Shown here: positions 10,331-21,733 of the stretch, one piece after another
Layout of the letters: each line of letters opens with the position of its first letter
How positions within the stretch are numbered: position 1 is the stretch's first letter
NCBI GenBank assembly: GCA_033398695.1
Contig: CM065819.1
Coordinates: 3,955,501-4,019,500 of the forward strand
Reading direction: 5' to 3'
Source: Orobanche coerulescens
Taxonomy: Eukaryota > Streptophyta > Magnoliopsida > Lamiales > Orobanchaceae
DNA length: 64,000 nt
The notes under the pieces: generated by a model
The model's input: only the letters and a program-made list of their open reading frames with translations
Databases searched by the model: none
Told to the model about the DNA's origin: nothing
Made by a program: the position numbers and the translations under genes

Positions 10331-13300
10331 TTAACTTGCTTCAGTACTAGATTCCCAATCTAGTAATCCAAGATCTCTGCTCAGCTCCAGAAATCTTTCT
10401 TCTGGCAAGGGTTTAGTGAAGATGTCAGCTATCTGGTAGTCTGTGCTGACTCTTTCAACTCTAACCCTTTTGTTAAGCACATGGTCTCTAATGAAATGGT
10501 GCTTAACATCAATGTGCTTCGTCCTTGAATGCAAAATCGGGTTGTTGGTTATTGCAATAGCACTATTGTTGTCACACCAGATAGGAACTTCATTTGCAAT
10601 GATATTATAATCCCTTAACTGTTGTCTGATCCATAGAATCAGGCACAATGACTACCGCAACTAGGTATTCTCGACTCGTAGTGGAGATAGAGTTAGAAAC
10701 TCGCTTCTTGCTAAACCAGATATCGATGGTTCGTAGGAATTGACACGTTCCACTAGTGCTCTTCCTGTTGATTTTGCATCCTGCGAAATCCGCATCTGAG
10801 TATCTGACATTTCGAAGTTATCATCCTTGGGATACCATAGTCCAACATTAATTGTAGACTTTAGGTACTTAATTATTCTCTTGGCCGCATCTAGGTGTGA
10901 TTGCTTCATTGATGGAATCTTGCACAAACTCCAACGGCATATGATATGTCCGGCTCGCTTGCGGTGAGGCATGAAGAGATCCAATGAGTCCTCTCAGTGG
11001 GTTGAGTCCACCGATATGCCTCGCGCCTCTGCATCCGGTGAGTACTTGTGCTCATTGGAATTCTTGCGGGCTTGGATGATTCCATTCCATATCTCTTGAT
11101 AAGATCTCTGGTATACTTTGCTTGGTTGATGAAAATTCCTTTTTCCATCTGCTTAACTTGTAGTCCGAGAAAGAAGTTAAGCTTTCCCATCATACTCATC
11201 TCAAATTCTCCTTGCATGAGGTTGGATAATTTCTCGCATAGCTCTGGATTGGTTGATCCGAATATGATGTCATCCACATAAATCTGGACTATTAATATGT
11301 GGCCTTCGTGCTCCACTCTGAATAGGGTCTTGTCCACCTTCCCTTTGCAAAATCCATTTTTCTCAAGAAACACAGACAGTGTTTCATACCACGCTCTTGG
11401 TGCTTGCTTGAGTCCATAAAGAGCCTTCAACAGCTTGTAGACTTTGTCTCCTTTGACAAAATTTGGGGGTTGCTCTACATAGACTTCTTCTTCTAGGATT
11501 CCATTCAGAAAAGCACTCTTTACATCCATCTGATATACTTCAAAGTCTTTGAATGCAGCATATGCGAGGAATAGTCTGATGGCCTCTAATCTTGCAACAG
11601 GTGCATAGGTTTCATCAAAATTTATTCCTTCACACTGTGCATAACCTTTTGCTACAAGTCTGGCTTTATTCCTAACAACAGATCCGTCTTCATCACTCTT
11701 GTTTTTGTACACCCATTTGGTGCCAATAACCTTCTTGTGATCAGGTCTGTCTGTTAGTTCCCAAACTTTGTTTCTTTCCATCTGCTCCAATTCCTCTTGC
11801 ATGGCATTAATCCATGAATAATCTTCCAAGGCTTGTTCTGTAGTCTTGGGTTCAATTTGTGACATAAAACATGAGAACATCGCCATTCCTGCTGGTAGGG
11901 TTGACTGTCTCGTCTTAACTCCATCAGTCAACTTTCCGATAATTTGCTGAATTGGGTGATCCTTGAGCCATTTGGGGATATCGTCCTCTTCTGGGTTTGT
12001 TCCCCCTGTTGGATTGCCTTGGTGGATTTCTGCATCAGCTGGGTTCTGGTCTGCAACTGGATCAGCTACCGTCTTGTCATCTGCAGGTTGGTTCTGATCT
12101 GCAGATGGGTCTATGTCAGCTACGGTTGGGTCTTCTTCAGCAGCAACTGGATCAGATAGGTTTGGTGATCCTGTCTGATCTGCAGTTGGGTCTTCAGCAG
12201 CTGCAGTTGGGTCATCAGGCTGGTCTGCAGGTGAGTCCACCATTCCAGTGTCATGTACAATGACTTCTTCAAGGGTTGCTGACTTGAGCTTGTTCTCAAT
12301 TAGCTCAACTTGTTTCCTGTACTCAGCGGTAGATTCATCAAAAACAACATGGGGTGTTTCCTCCACAACTAAGGTTCTTTTATTAAAAACTCTATATGCC
12401 TTGCTTCTTTGGGAATATCCCATAAAGAGACCGTCATCAGTTTTAGCATCAAAGGCATTTAGCTGTGTTTTACCGTTGTTGTGGATGAAACACTTACAAC
12501 CAAAAACATGAAAGTAAGCAACAGTAGGAGTTCTATTATTCCAAACCTCATAGGGAGTTTTGCCATGTCTCCCTACTATCATACTCCTGTTCTGGGTGTG
12601 ACAGGCTGTGTTGACAACTTCAGCCCAGAATCTTTTGGGCAGGTCCGCTTCTGCAATCATGGACCTAGCTGCTACCATCAGGTATCAGTTCCTTCTTACA
12701 GCAACACCATTCTCAAGGCCCCGCTGCAGAGAGCTCATGCTGGATCCCATTCTGATCGTTGTAATCAGTTATCGCCTTGTTGAGAAATTCTCCTCCTCTA
12801 TCTGATCTGATCTTGATTATGGAAAGGGATTTCTCATTCTGGATCCTTCTCAGCAGCTCAGGTAACTTGGTCAAGGTTTCACTTTTCTTGTATAGGAAGA
12901 TAATCCAAGTGTACCTTGAATAATCATCTACTATTACAAGTGCATGCTTTCGGCCGCTCAGAGTCCTTGGCTTGATAGGACCAAATAGATCCATGTGGAG
13001 TAGATCTAAGATCCTTGTTGTGAGAGTTGTAGGCTGAACTGGCTTGAATGATGCCTTGGTCTGCTTTCCTTTCTGACATGCATCACAAAGTGCTTCCTTC
13101 TTGAATGCTTCATTTGGAAGTCCTCTGAACAGCTTCTGAGAACTAATCTTGTTGATGGCTTTGAAGTTCAGGTGACATAGTCTTTTGTGCCACAGCCATC
13201 CATTCTCAGCTACTATCTTGGATAGAAAACAGGAGTTAGGTGTTCCTGTGTTCCAATCAATCATGTAGACATCTCTTCTTCTGAAACCTTGTAGCTTTAC

Positions 13301-13645
13301 TTCTCCAGATAAGATGTCTATCACCATACACTTCAAGATGGTGAAGACTACTAGGTTCTTCTCGTCACAGAACTGGCTTATGCTCAGGAGGTTGTACTTG
13401 AGTCCTTTGACATAATGAACTTTGGATATCACAATGTTTCCTCGGTGTAGCTCTCCAAAGCCTTTTGTCTGTCCTCTAGAGCTATCTCCAAAGGTTACAT
13501 CGGGACCTCTTTCTTTGATGTATTTGGACAGCATCTTCTTGTTCCCGGTCATATGTATCGAGCATCCAGAATCTACGAACCATTCTTCACCTCCAAAATT
13601 TGAGCTTGTGGAGATGTGGTTGTAGTCCTTCCACCTTTTCTGCAA
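10331..13645 (-). pseudogene. pol: Sirevirus-like pol (protease, integrase, RT, RNase H), frameshifted
   Basis: Copia-order pol. The protease has VDSGCSIHMTG at about 13550-13580. The integrase zinc finger (WHKRLCH, then CDACQKGK) is near 13060-13195. The integrase core shows HMDLFGPI and SDRGGEF. Reverse transcriptase spans about 11050-12000 with [10 protein letters not shown] and the catalytic YVDDIIFGS. RNase H is at 10331-10980, ending with the copia-typical ADIFTKPL. Frame is lost near 12680-12715 (integrase, with missing residues), near 10980-11030 (end of RT) and at about 10650. The stretch between integrase and RT (about 11890-12260) is a low-complexity linker rich in Ala, Asp and Pro. 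Stop codon is TAA at 10331-10333. As it stands it cannot encode an active polyprotein. Confidence 0.9.
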
Positions 13646-15703
13646 TTAGACAAGCAGAGATTTAGGTACCCAAATTTGTGTGGATCCTTTGGGGTTAGCT
13701 GGTTTCCTGGAGAATTGATTTCTCCTTGGATTATAGAAATTGTTATTATTATTATTATAACCCTCATAAGGTGTCTGTGGTCGAGGTCTGAATCTCCTGG
13801 TTGTATTCTATATCGGATATTCCTCAAAATTTTGATAGTGTGGGCCATTTCTAAATCTAGGCTGAGACCATTTATTAAATCTTTGTGGTCTCCACACTTG
13901 TTCATTTTGGTAATTAGGATAACCTTGAGGTTTCCATCTTCCCCTCCCATTATGAAATATGTTTTTAGGGAGTCGTTGGTAATAGTGGGCATGTTGTCTG
14001 GGCTGCTGCTTTTGCCTGGGCCACTGCCTAGTCGCCTGTCTAGGTGGCTGTTTGGTGTAACCTGACTGCAGCCTAGACATTTGACTTGGTTATTGCCTGT
14101 TTTTGAATATCGGTTTATATACAGGCTCAGCAGTCGAGACAATTGTTTCTCCTTTGATAAACTTGGTTTCAGAACTAGAGGGAGTGTGAGAATCATATCC
14201 AAGGCCTGATTTGGTATATAGTGACCTTTTATAAGTACACAATTCTCCCAGAGTTGAAGACGCCTTCAGGGAGGTTATTTCCTGCGCCTGAGTCTTATTT
14301 ATCTGAGCCAGCTTAGTAAACTCGGCTTTGGCATGAGCAAGTGCAGCTGATTTTTCTTTAAGTAAAATGGTTAGTCGATCTATCTCAGCTGTATTAACAT
14401 TTGCCTGGTTTTTATTTGTCAGCTGTAGTTATCTCAACCTTATTCAGATCTAGGCTGAGTTTTTCGAAATCATTTTTCAGCTGCCTATTCTCATCTTGCA
14501 GCTGAGTCTTCTCTGCTGATACAGCTTGGTGTGCAGATTTGAGTGTTTCAAAATCTTTAAATAACTGATTTACCGATTCATGTAGATCCATATATTGTGA
14601 CATGGCTGAGCTATTATTTGAACCGGTGGGTTTAGAGGTTACCTCTTCATCAGCTAGGTTTGCCATCAGGCAGTCATACTCCTCATCTTCATCAGAAAAG
14701 AATCCGCTGCTTGATTCGACATGCTCCTGGTCTTCTCCGATGAGGGCCTTTCTTCTGTCTTCTTTTCTGCCCACCTCCGTCTTGGTTTCATCCTTCTTGA
14801 GCTCAGGACAGTCCATTTGGATGTGTCCTATTTTGTGACAGTTGTAGCATTCTACTTTCCAGCTTCCAGACTTCTGGTTCCTTCTTGGATTCTCCTTATA
14901 ATTTTTCTTATATTTGGAGTAGTTCTTTCTAAAATTGCTGAACCTTTGCATTATGAACGCCATTTCTTCCTCAAAATCTAGTAGATTTGGAGGTTTCACA
15001 TCAGATAGGCTCTTGGCAGGGGACTCGGCCGCAAATGCGATTCCCTTCTCTCGCAGCTCGCTGAGGATGAACTTGGAAGCTCGAACTCATAAGCCTTCGA
15101 TCGAGAACAGCCTCGAATATTTATCTTATTCAGGTCCTTGGACTCTCTCATGGCTACGGCCTTCATGCTTCATTCGGGGTTGAGAGATCTGAGAACCTTT
15201 AGTGCCATTTCCCTGTTGCCATAGGTTTTGCCGAGGGAGTTGATCTCATTGATAATCTCAGTGAACCTTGTGTCCACTTGGTCTATGGATTCACCATTCT
15301 TCATTTTAAAGTTGTCAAATTTTTGGATAGCAATTGACAGCTTGTTTTCCTTGATCAGCTCCGTTCCTTCACACATTAGGGCTAATGTGTCCCAGATTTC
15401 TTTGGCATTCTTACAGTTTTTGATCTTGACCATGGTGGATTTGTCAAGAGTTTGATATAACACATCTCTGGCCCGGTTATCAAGATTGGCCAGCTTTCTT
15501 TCTTCGGGAGTCAGCTCTGTCCTCTTCTTAGGAATCTTCTCTGGCCTCCCTGCTATGATCTCCTTCTCAAAGATGAATGGACCGTCTTCGATGATGCACC
15601 ACATGTCGTCATGAATCGAAGATAAGTGTGCCTGCATCCTTATCTTCCACAGATCATACTCGTCAACTGAAAACACAGGGAGTCTAGAGTGCATGTGTTC
15701 CAT
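13646..15703 (-). pseudogene. gag: Sirevirus-like gag with CCHC knuckle, nonsense and frameshifts
   Basis: The start is placed at the ATG at 15701-15703, because the frame upstream of it runs into the LTR. The capsid part (UBN2-type copia gag) is at 15170-15703. An in-frame TGA at 15170-15172 sits where a Trp codon is expected, and a one-base frameshift follows near 15075. The next segment (14412-14999) holds a CCHC zinc knuckle (CYNCHKIGHIQMDC, about 14800-14850), an acidic stretch and a Gln/Lys-rich coiled coil. A further stop leads to a basic Gln/Arg/Asn-rich tail (13640-14200). A coiled-coil tail after the knuckle is typical of Sireviruses. Confidence 0.85.
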
Positions 15704-15770
15704 TATAACGTGAGAGTAAAGATATATATATCTGATATAGATCTGGTTCGTGAAATAAATGAACCAATCT

Positions 15771-15781
15771 CTCCGATACCA
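15771..15781 (-). other. Primer binding site, initiator Met tRNA type
   Basis: The plus-strand CTCCGATACCA reads TGGTATCGGAG on the coding strand. It lies two bases inside the right LTR, where minus-strand DNA synthesis is primed. This fixes the element's orientation as minus. Confidence 0.9.
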
Positions 15782-15783
15782 CT

Positions 15784-17189
15784 TGTAGGTCACAAGTCGT
15801 CCAGGTACAAGTCTAGAGGGGGGGTGAATAGACTTGTAGAAACTCTTGAACATTTTTTCACGAAGAGTGAGTTTCTTCAGCTGATAGTTAAACAAATGAC
15901 TTGGAGTCGTTTGTTCTTAAATATATGCGGAAGTCAGCTGATGACGAATAGAAAGCAACTAATGAAACACTTAACAATGAATGCAGCAGTTAAAGTATGA
16001 TGCAATAAAACAGTAAATAACGCAGGCAATTATAGTGGTCTCAGAGGTGGGGTAATCCTCTACTAATCCACTTTTATCCAAACCAGTTGGAGATGAATTC
16101 ACTATAATTCTCAACCAGTGATAAATATTACAGTGATTCAAACCACACTACAACAGCTTCCAACCAGTGGAAATCCGTGCCGTTGTACACACTTGACTGC
16201 CTTGCACCTCTTGATCCTCGATCCTTGGATGCCTTTACAGTCTCTTACTTCAACCAGTGAAGTACCCCGTACTCAAGATTATAGACAAGAGTTTTTGTCT
16301 TCTCCAACTAAGAGCTTCTTTAAGTATGAACTCTTAGAACCGCTCTTTTCTCGATGTTATTGATTGCTTTAGATTGCTTGATTGCTTTTATCGCTTGAAA
16401 GTATGTTCGCACCGGTAGTTGCTCAGCTTCAAATCTTCGGATATATATAGGTCACGATCTCTGAGCTTTTTCCTTGTAGCCGTTGCAAATCTTTTGAACA
16501 AATCCATCCGTTGGAGGGAGACTTCATTGTTTAATCTTTTTGAACGTTGCAAGGCTGGATTCCCATTATTTTATTTTATCTTCCGACCGTTGTGAAGACT
16601 TCTGCATGTGAGCGCCGAATCTTTTGAATATAAAACGATTAAAGTCTTCAAGGTGGGTCTGGATAATTTATTTAAATCATATCTCTTGCGGGAATCACTC
16701 CAATTTGTCTCTTCACGTTGCATGTGTCTTTCCGTAATACTTGACTTTTCAACTCATGCTGACGTGGACTTTGGAGTACTTGGCTGACTTCGAGTAGGCT
16801 GATATGCAGCTAACATCTCTGCAGACAGGTCCTCTCGGCTGTTCACTGTTTGTGACTTATCTGATCAGGTGACTTCCCTGAGGTACCTTGGCTACAGTCT
16901 GGTCAAACTTCTCTGATAAATTTTGTTGACCAAAGCTACTTTGACTGGACTCGGCTGATCCTCTCTGATGGACTTAGCTGTACTTGGTACTTAACCGATT
17001 TTCAGCCTAACTAATTTTTGGCCTACAGAAGATACTCATTTGGTTCTTCTTTACATTTTGCCAAGTTTTATACTTAACATATTTGGCCTATGGAAGATAC
17101 TCATTTGGTTCTTCCTTACATTTTGCCAAGTAATAAACATTTGATTTTATATTAATGACATCATCAAAATCTAACAAGTATTCCTAACA
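15784..17189 (-). repeat. Sirevirus-like 5' LTR
   Basis: 1406 bp, TGTAGGTCAC to TTCCTAACA, nearly identical to the left copy. The minus-strand TATA element lies at about 16439-16449 and would drive transcription of gag toward lower coordinates. Confidence 0.95.
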
Positions 17190-17194
17190 AATAC
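17190..17194. repeat. Target site duplication AATAC (right)
   Basis: Matches 5073-5077. The older Tekay-type LTR continues directly after it. Confidence 0.93.
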
Positions 17195-18578
17195 GACATA
17201 CATCACAAACAATCCAATACATGGTCCTGTTGGATCACAACAGTTACAGCGCTCACAACTGATCCAACAACATCAACAACAATCACAACAACACGATACA
17301 CATCACACGACAGTAGCCGCGCGAGTACAAAACCAAAACACAACACTAACCATGATAAAACGACACAGACTCAACATCGGGGTATGTATCAATGCTTCCC
17401 GCCGAGCTCATGTCCGGCCTGTGCTGGCTCGCCCACTGGACCTGTACCTGAATACACAACAAGTATATCCACCCCCGAAGGGGTCAGCAAGAAGCCGGTG
17501 CAAGTACAATGATTCCAGAATATGTACAAAAAGTGAATAAACAACAGAAATCACAGTGTCATCACATATATTCCGGAATATAATACCACAATCATCATCA
17601 CAAAACAACGGGTGCTATACTGGCACTGTACCTCACACGAGATACACACCCCAGGGAGTCCTCGTCAGGCCCTCTCTGGTTGTACAACCCTACCAAGTGA
17701 TCCTAGGAAATGCAGCCTAATAGAACCCAGGAGACCCACACTGGTTTTACTTGGCACACGACCACAAGTCACACTTTCTGAAATCATCACTTTTTCATAA
17801 AACAACATTTCCACATATTCACACGAAGTACATTAAATGCAATCAAAATACTTGCCTCGATTTGGCCAACACAGGAAACGGTGAACGGGAGGACCTACGA
17901 TCCAAACTTCTTCAACGATTCGATCCTAGCATAACAAAATACCAGATCAAGCACAACACTACGGAAACGGAAGGATTTTCCTCTAATTTACTCTTAGAGA
18001 CAAATATTCGAACACTACGAAGGCAACATGGATCGTATTCAAACTACGGATGAAAACTTGGAGTTCAACCCATAAACTTCGAGGAGAAACGGAGGATTAT
18101 GATTACAATATCATAATCTAGCAAAAATCAAAGCTAAAAACAGATTAGAATTGAAGATCTCAGCAAAACCCCTAAAATATGAAGAACTGGGATTTTATTG
18201 AATTTTACCTTGATTTGGAGGATCAAACCTGATGAGATGTTGTTAGATTGATACTAGGAACTCAAAGATGTTGATAGATTATGATATCATACCAAGATCC
18301 ATGCTTTCATACTCTCAAGGTCGCCCAAATTGCCGGAAGGAAGAGAGAAAGGAAAGAAATGACGAAGTTGACCGCTGTTGTCCCTTATATACTAGGGGAC
18401 ATTAGCGCGCGCTATGTTTAGTGTAGCGTGTGCCACCTGACTGTCTCTGCAGTCCAAAAACTTCTGTCCAATCCCGTTACGTGCGCTAGTGTTTTTCGGT
18501 AGCGTGCGCCACCTGTTCTGGTCCAAAATTCATGAACTTTCTGCCCAAATCCAGAATGTTCTGTCTGACCTCAATAGT
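17195..18578 (-). mobile_element. Old Tekay-type LTR, rest (part 2 of 2)
   Basis: This continues the LTR that starts at 4933. On the minus strand it contains a TATA element (TATATAAGGGACAAC, about 18377-18391). Upstream of the TATA are four GC-rich near-palindromes (18403-18511). Downstream is a CCCC-TTCG-GGGG hairpin (17472-17483) followed by TATTCAGG. The hairpin-CAGG module and the TATA neighbourhood align by eye with the Tekay-type LTRs at 34209 and 33899, which is why I assign it to this group. A CACTA-like terminus at 18579 appears to cut it off. With part 1 it is about 1.5 kb long. Confidence 0.65.
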
Positions 18579-18599
18579 CACTACGCCATATGTGCTCAT

Positions 18600-19020
18600 A
18601 TGCAATGCTTCGTGATGTTGCATTATACCCCAAATTATATTGCATTTGGCCAGAAATTGAAATATGCAACACTTTGGGGGGGGTTGCATCCGCGGCCATT
18701 GCATTTGACCTCTAATGCAACGTTTTTGTGGTTTTATGCAACAAAGAGAAAAACATTGCATTATAGAGATAATGCAACAACATATAGTATTGCATTAGAT
18801 CCACGTCATCAGTGGGACCCACAAACACGTCATCAGTGGGACCCACAGCCACGTCATTAGTGGGGCCCACATCCACATCATCAGTGGGCCCCACAGACAT
18901 GTCATCAGTGGGGCCCACAACCACGTCAGCAGCGGGTTCCACATGATATAATGCACCACCATTCCTGATCATAATGAACACTAGGTTGTATACTTGAATA
19001 CTAGGTTATATAATGCAACA
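18600..19020. repeat. Subterminal TTGCAT / ATGCAA repeats
   Basis: More than ten copies of TTGCAT or ATGCAA in both orientations are spread over about 420 bases beside the CACTA terminus. CACTA elements typically carry such short subterminal repeats as transposase-binding sites. That role is inferred from family knowledge. Confidence 0.6.
18802..18945. repeat. Six-copy 24-bp tandem repeat with ACGTCA and GGGNCCCAC cores
   Basis: Six units of exactly 24 bases. Each has an ACGTCA-type core (TGACGTGG on the other strand, an ACGT-core bZIP-like site) followed by GTGGGACCCAC or GTGGGGCCCAC. Units differ by 1-4 substitutions. On the minus strand the array would read as an 8-residue repeat (VGPTDDV plus one), but no gene context supports translation. 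Confidence 0.85.
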
Positions 19021-19214
19021 CCAAGCAAAAGTCTCCAGGGTTTAGTCATCCCCTTAACAAACCAAGGCAGAAAATAAATTACAAAATACCAACCTTCATC
19101 CAACAAGTCTACACCAACAAGAAATAAGAATCAATCTACACCAACAAAGTCTAACTCCAACAAAGTCTAACTCCAAATAACTAGATAATTATAGACAATC
19201 ACATAAGTAGATTT

Positions 19215-19893
19215 TTATGGAATATCTCTGCCTTGAGTCGGAGGAGTACCACCTTGGGTCATAGGACTACCATTGTCGTCTTGTTCACTTGAAAAGGTAG
19301 CACAAAAATCTCCAATATCCAGTTTAAGATTGGGAATCATGCGAAGAGCAGGAAAAGATGAGAACAATAACCAATGTGTGTAATACTAAGGAATCACATA
19401 CATACCATCTCGTACCGAACTTGGGCTAGAGTTTTTGGACCCATGGTGTGTGTGTCAGTGAATGAATTACGACGATCAGAATTATCCTTTGCCAATTTCT
19501 GAGGAAAAAAACATACTTGAAATATAAAGATATGTCGTATCGATATCTCAAATTGTACTCAGAGTTGCAGCTCCAATTTAATATCTAACAATCCTACTTC
19601 TATTGTAGATAAAAGCTAACCCAACTAAATATATCACAAAACTTGAAGGAAATTGCATAATTAATGTAATTGAATAGAAATGCAGTACATGGACTTCCTC
19701 ATCTCCCCAATACTTCAAGAGCATTTTAAAATCCTCTAGTGGAATCTCATCAGGCTTGTTTTCAATCCTTTCCTCATCAGTTTTATGGCCTTTGTAATGC
19801 TTACCCTTCATACGACTCTTGTGGACCCTCCAAGCATCATTAAGTGTCCTGTACACCCATTTTTCACCTTCATCCGGAATAACATACCTTCCC
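19215..19893 (-). pseudogene. CACTA-associated plant transposase-family gene (Ptta/En-Spm type), 3' exons
   Basis: Three likely exons read on the minus strand. Exon A (19893 to about 19690) encodes KWVYRTLNDAWRVHKSRMK and then a Lys/Asp/Glu-rich stretch ending LLKYWGDEE. Exon B (about 19498-19405) contains DRRNSFTDTHTMGPKTLAQ and ends at a GTATGT donor. Exon C (about 19345-19215) ends SEQDDNGSPMTQGGTPPTQ and a TAA stop. The pattern (Arg-rich WxNH-like region, a short YW motif, then a THT-G-K-LA block) matches the C-terminal half of the plant Ptta/En/Spm family. It is not the catalytic Tnp2-type transposase. The 5' exons are missing, so I treat it as a fragment. Splice sites are read by eye. 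Confidence 0.65.
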
Positions 19894-19961
19894 TACAATT
19901 TATCAAAGTTAGTATTGAAACTGAACTTATTAATTCAATTTATCAAAACTATAGTGGCTTC

Positions 19962-21060
19962 GGATGAGTCGTAGTGGTCAGCCCGAGTTTCTTCACCATC
20001 TCACTCGAAGCTACGTTGGTGCAACTTCCTCCATCAATGATCACACTGCATCATTTGTTTCCGACTTGACACTTCGTGTGAAATATTTGATCCTGTTGTT
20101 CCGGATCATTCGAAACGGATTTGGCTTGTAAAGTACGAAGAACCAAAGCCGTATCATAGTTTGGAGCATCGTAAGTTTCACATTCTTCTTCTTCGTCGTC
20201 CTCCACGTTGAAATTAAACACGTCACCTAGTCTTTCTCTTTCGTCCTCGACTAACAACTCGTCTCGGATCGTGATAGCTTCTCTTAGCGTCACCACTTGT
20301 TTGTTCGGACAAGCATTTTGATAATGACCGAACCCTTGACATTTAAAACATCGTACTTTAGTCAAGCTCATCTCCTTCGGCACGTAGGGGTTCTTAGGAA
20401 CCGTAGTAGGTGTAGGAGTCGGTACAGTTGTTTTGGTAGTCGAACTTGAACCGATACTTGGATTCCCGAATTTAGATGGAAACTCGGGTTTAAGAAACTT
20501 CGTCTTGTTTTGAGCTTCTAACTTCACGCATAGTCCACATAAGGTATCAAAGTCTTCGCATGAATATAATTCCACTGAGTTAGCTATGTTTCGGTTTAAT
20601 CAACGTAAGAACCGTAACATTTTTTGTTCTTCATTCTCTTCTAACTCTCCCATTAAGGTTAAGTTTTCGAAATCTTCAATGTATTCGCCAACACTTAATT
20701 TTCCTTGCATGAGGTCGGCAATCTTCCGTTATAAGGATAACCGATGTGATGTCGGTACATACCTTTTACGAAGCTTTCTTTTTAATAAATCACACGAACG
20801 GATTTTTTCTTTTCCCGCACGAGCTCTTCGTGTTTTAACTCCTTAGAACCAACGTGAAACGCCTTTCCCCAACTTGAGAATTGCATACTTGCAACGTTTC
20901 TCATCGTCGAGGTCTTTAAACTCGAACATGCGATCAATTTTTCGTTCTCATTCCAAGTAAACTTCAGGATCGGTACCTCCAACGAACTCCAGAAGTTGAT
21001 TCGTAGGAACTCGTCCAACAATTAATACAAGAGTATTTTTATTTCTTCCAAGATGATTCA
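19962..21060 (-). pseudogene. gag: Ty3/gypsy chromovirus gag-protease fragment
   Basis: The minus-strand gag core at about 20590-21020 includes GGTDPEVYLE, then a stop in place of Trp, then ERKIDRMFEF. A CCHC knuckle (CFKCQGFGHYQNAC) lies at about 20310-20350, and the start of an aspartic protease (IDGGSCTNVAS) at about 20000-20040. At least three frame breaks and two stops occur. Truncation is abrupt at 19962 inside the protease, and no LTR is attached. Motifs resemble the CRM/Reina side of the chromoviruses rather than the Tekay elements elsewhere in the window. The only long intact frame is 20051-20575. Confidence 0.82.
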
Positions 21061-21229
21061 AATACTTTCCAAACATGACTACTTATAAATATTCAAAACG
21101 TAAGATCACATGATCTTTAAAAAGGAAGACAAAAATGAAAACTAATATTCTTGACTTAGAAAAAAAAAAAAAGAAAACACACTCCTTGACATGCATATGC
21201 ATGTTACGGCTACAACAAGGAAAAAAATG

Positions 21230-21260
<31 letters not shown>

Positions 21261-21733
21261 GGTTCAAGGGGGAGACAAAATGTGGGAGGAGATTTTCATG
21301 ATCTTGGACAAGATTGAAGACTTTGACTTTGAAGAAAAGTGTGATGAAAATCTTCATCAATATCTCACCAAATCGGCCATGCTCCAAGACTTTGAAAAGG
21401 AATAAAAAAGTGGGATGAAATCTTCACCACCTTGGACAAGATCGGCCGAGATCTTCACCATCTTGGACCAATCACGATGCATGGAGCATCTTACGTACGC
21501 ATGTCGACCAATCTAAGTTATTCCGAGTCCGGTCACCAAAGTTATTCTAATCCTCGTATCCGTTTTCTCGCCCAAGTAATTAGTTGCATGTACATAGCGG
21601 GTTGTATGGTTGTTTACGTCGATTCTCACTTCATCTTCTCCATTCGGAATAGTCGTTTTCGTATCACCGCTAGTCGCCATTGACTACTTTGATTATCATT
21701 GTTGATTAGGTCACATGATACCTCTAACATAAT
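21061..21733. other. Non-coding stretch with a (GT)n-poly(G) run
   Basis: No gene recognised. A GT-repeat passes into about 20 consecutive G at 21228-21262. At 21290-21480 a phrase like ATCTTSACCATCTTGGA recurs in diverged copies. A short plus-strand frame at 21432-21683 lacks any recognisable domain. Confidence 0.5.
21228..21262 (+). repeat. (GT)n then poly(G) tract
   Basis: Alternating GT is followed by an uninterrupted run of G. This is a length-unstable simple repeat whose exact length is unreliable in any assembly. Confidence 0.9.

Larger units (their letters stand above)
5078..17189 (-). mobile_element. Sirevirus-like Ty1/copia element with envelope-position ORF
   Basis: A complete 12.1-kb LTR retrotransposon in minus orientation. 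It has 1406-bp LTRs at both ends, an AATAC target duplication, a primer site for initiator Met tRNA beside the right (5') LTR and a purine tract beside the left (3') LTR. Internal order from the 5' side is gag with a CCHC knuckle, protease, integrase, reverse transcriptase and RNase H (the copia order), then an extra long frame before the 3' LTR. Large LTRs, a gag with a long coiled-coil tail and a third frame after pol match the Sirevirus (SIRE/Maximus) lineage. Frameshifts and stops break gag and pol, so this copy cannot make a full polyprotein. Confidence 0.93.
18579..19960 (-). mobile_element. CACTA (En/Spm-type) transposon end, fragment
   Basis: It starts CACTACGCCATATG, the terminal motif of plant CACTA elements. 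Dense subterminal TTGCAT/ATGCAA motifs follow (18600-19020), and then exons of a CACTA-associated gene in minus orientation. No opposite terminus (ending in a GTAGTG of matching sequence) could be paired, and a chromovirus fragment abuts at about 19962. This is therefore a truncated or rearranged copy. The 3-bp target duplication cannot be shown. Confidence 0.6.

Noticed and set aside
18712..18981. Minus-strand frame with an 8-residue repeat (VGPTDDV-type) over the 24-bp array.
   Set aside because: The repeat follows trivially from a 24-base period. No splice sites, start context or domain support a protein.
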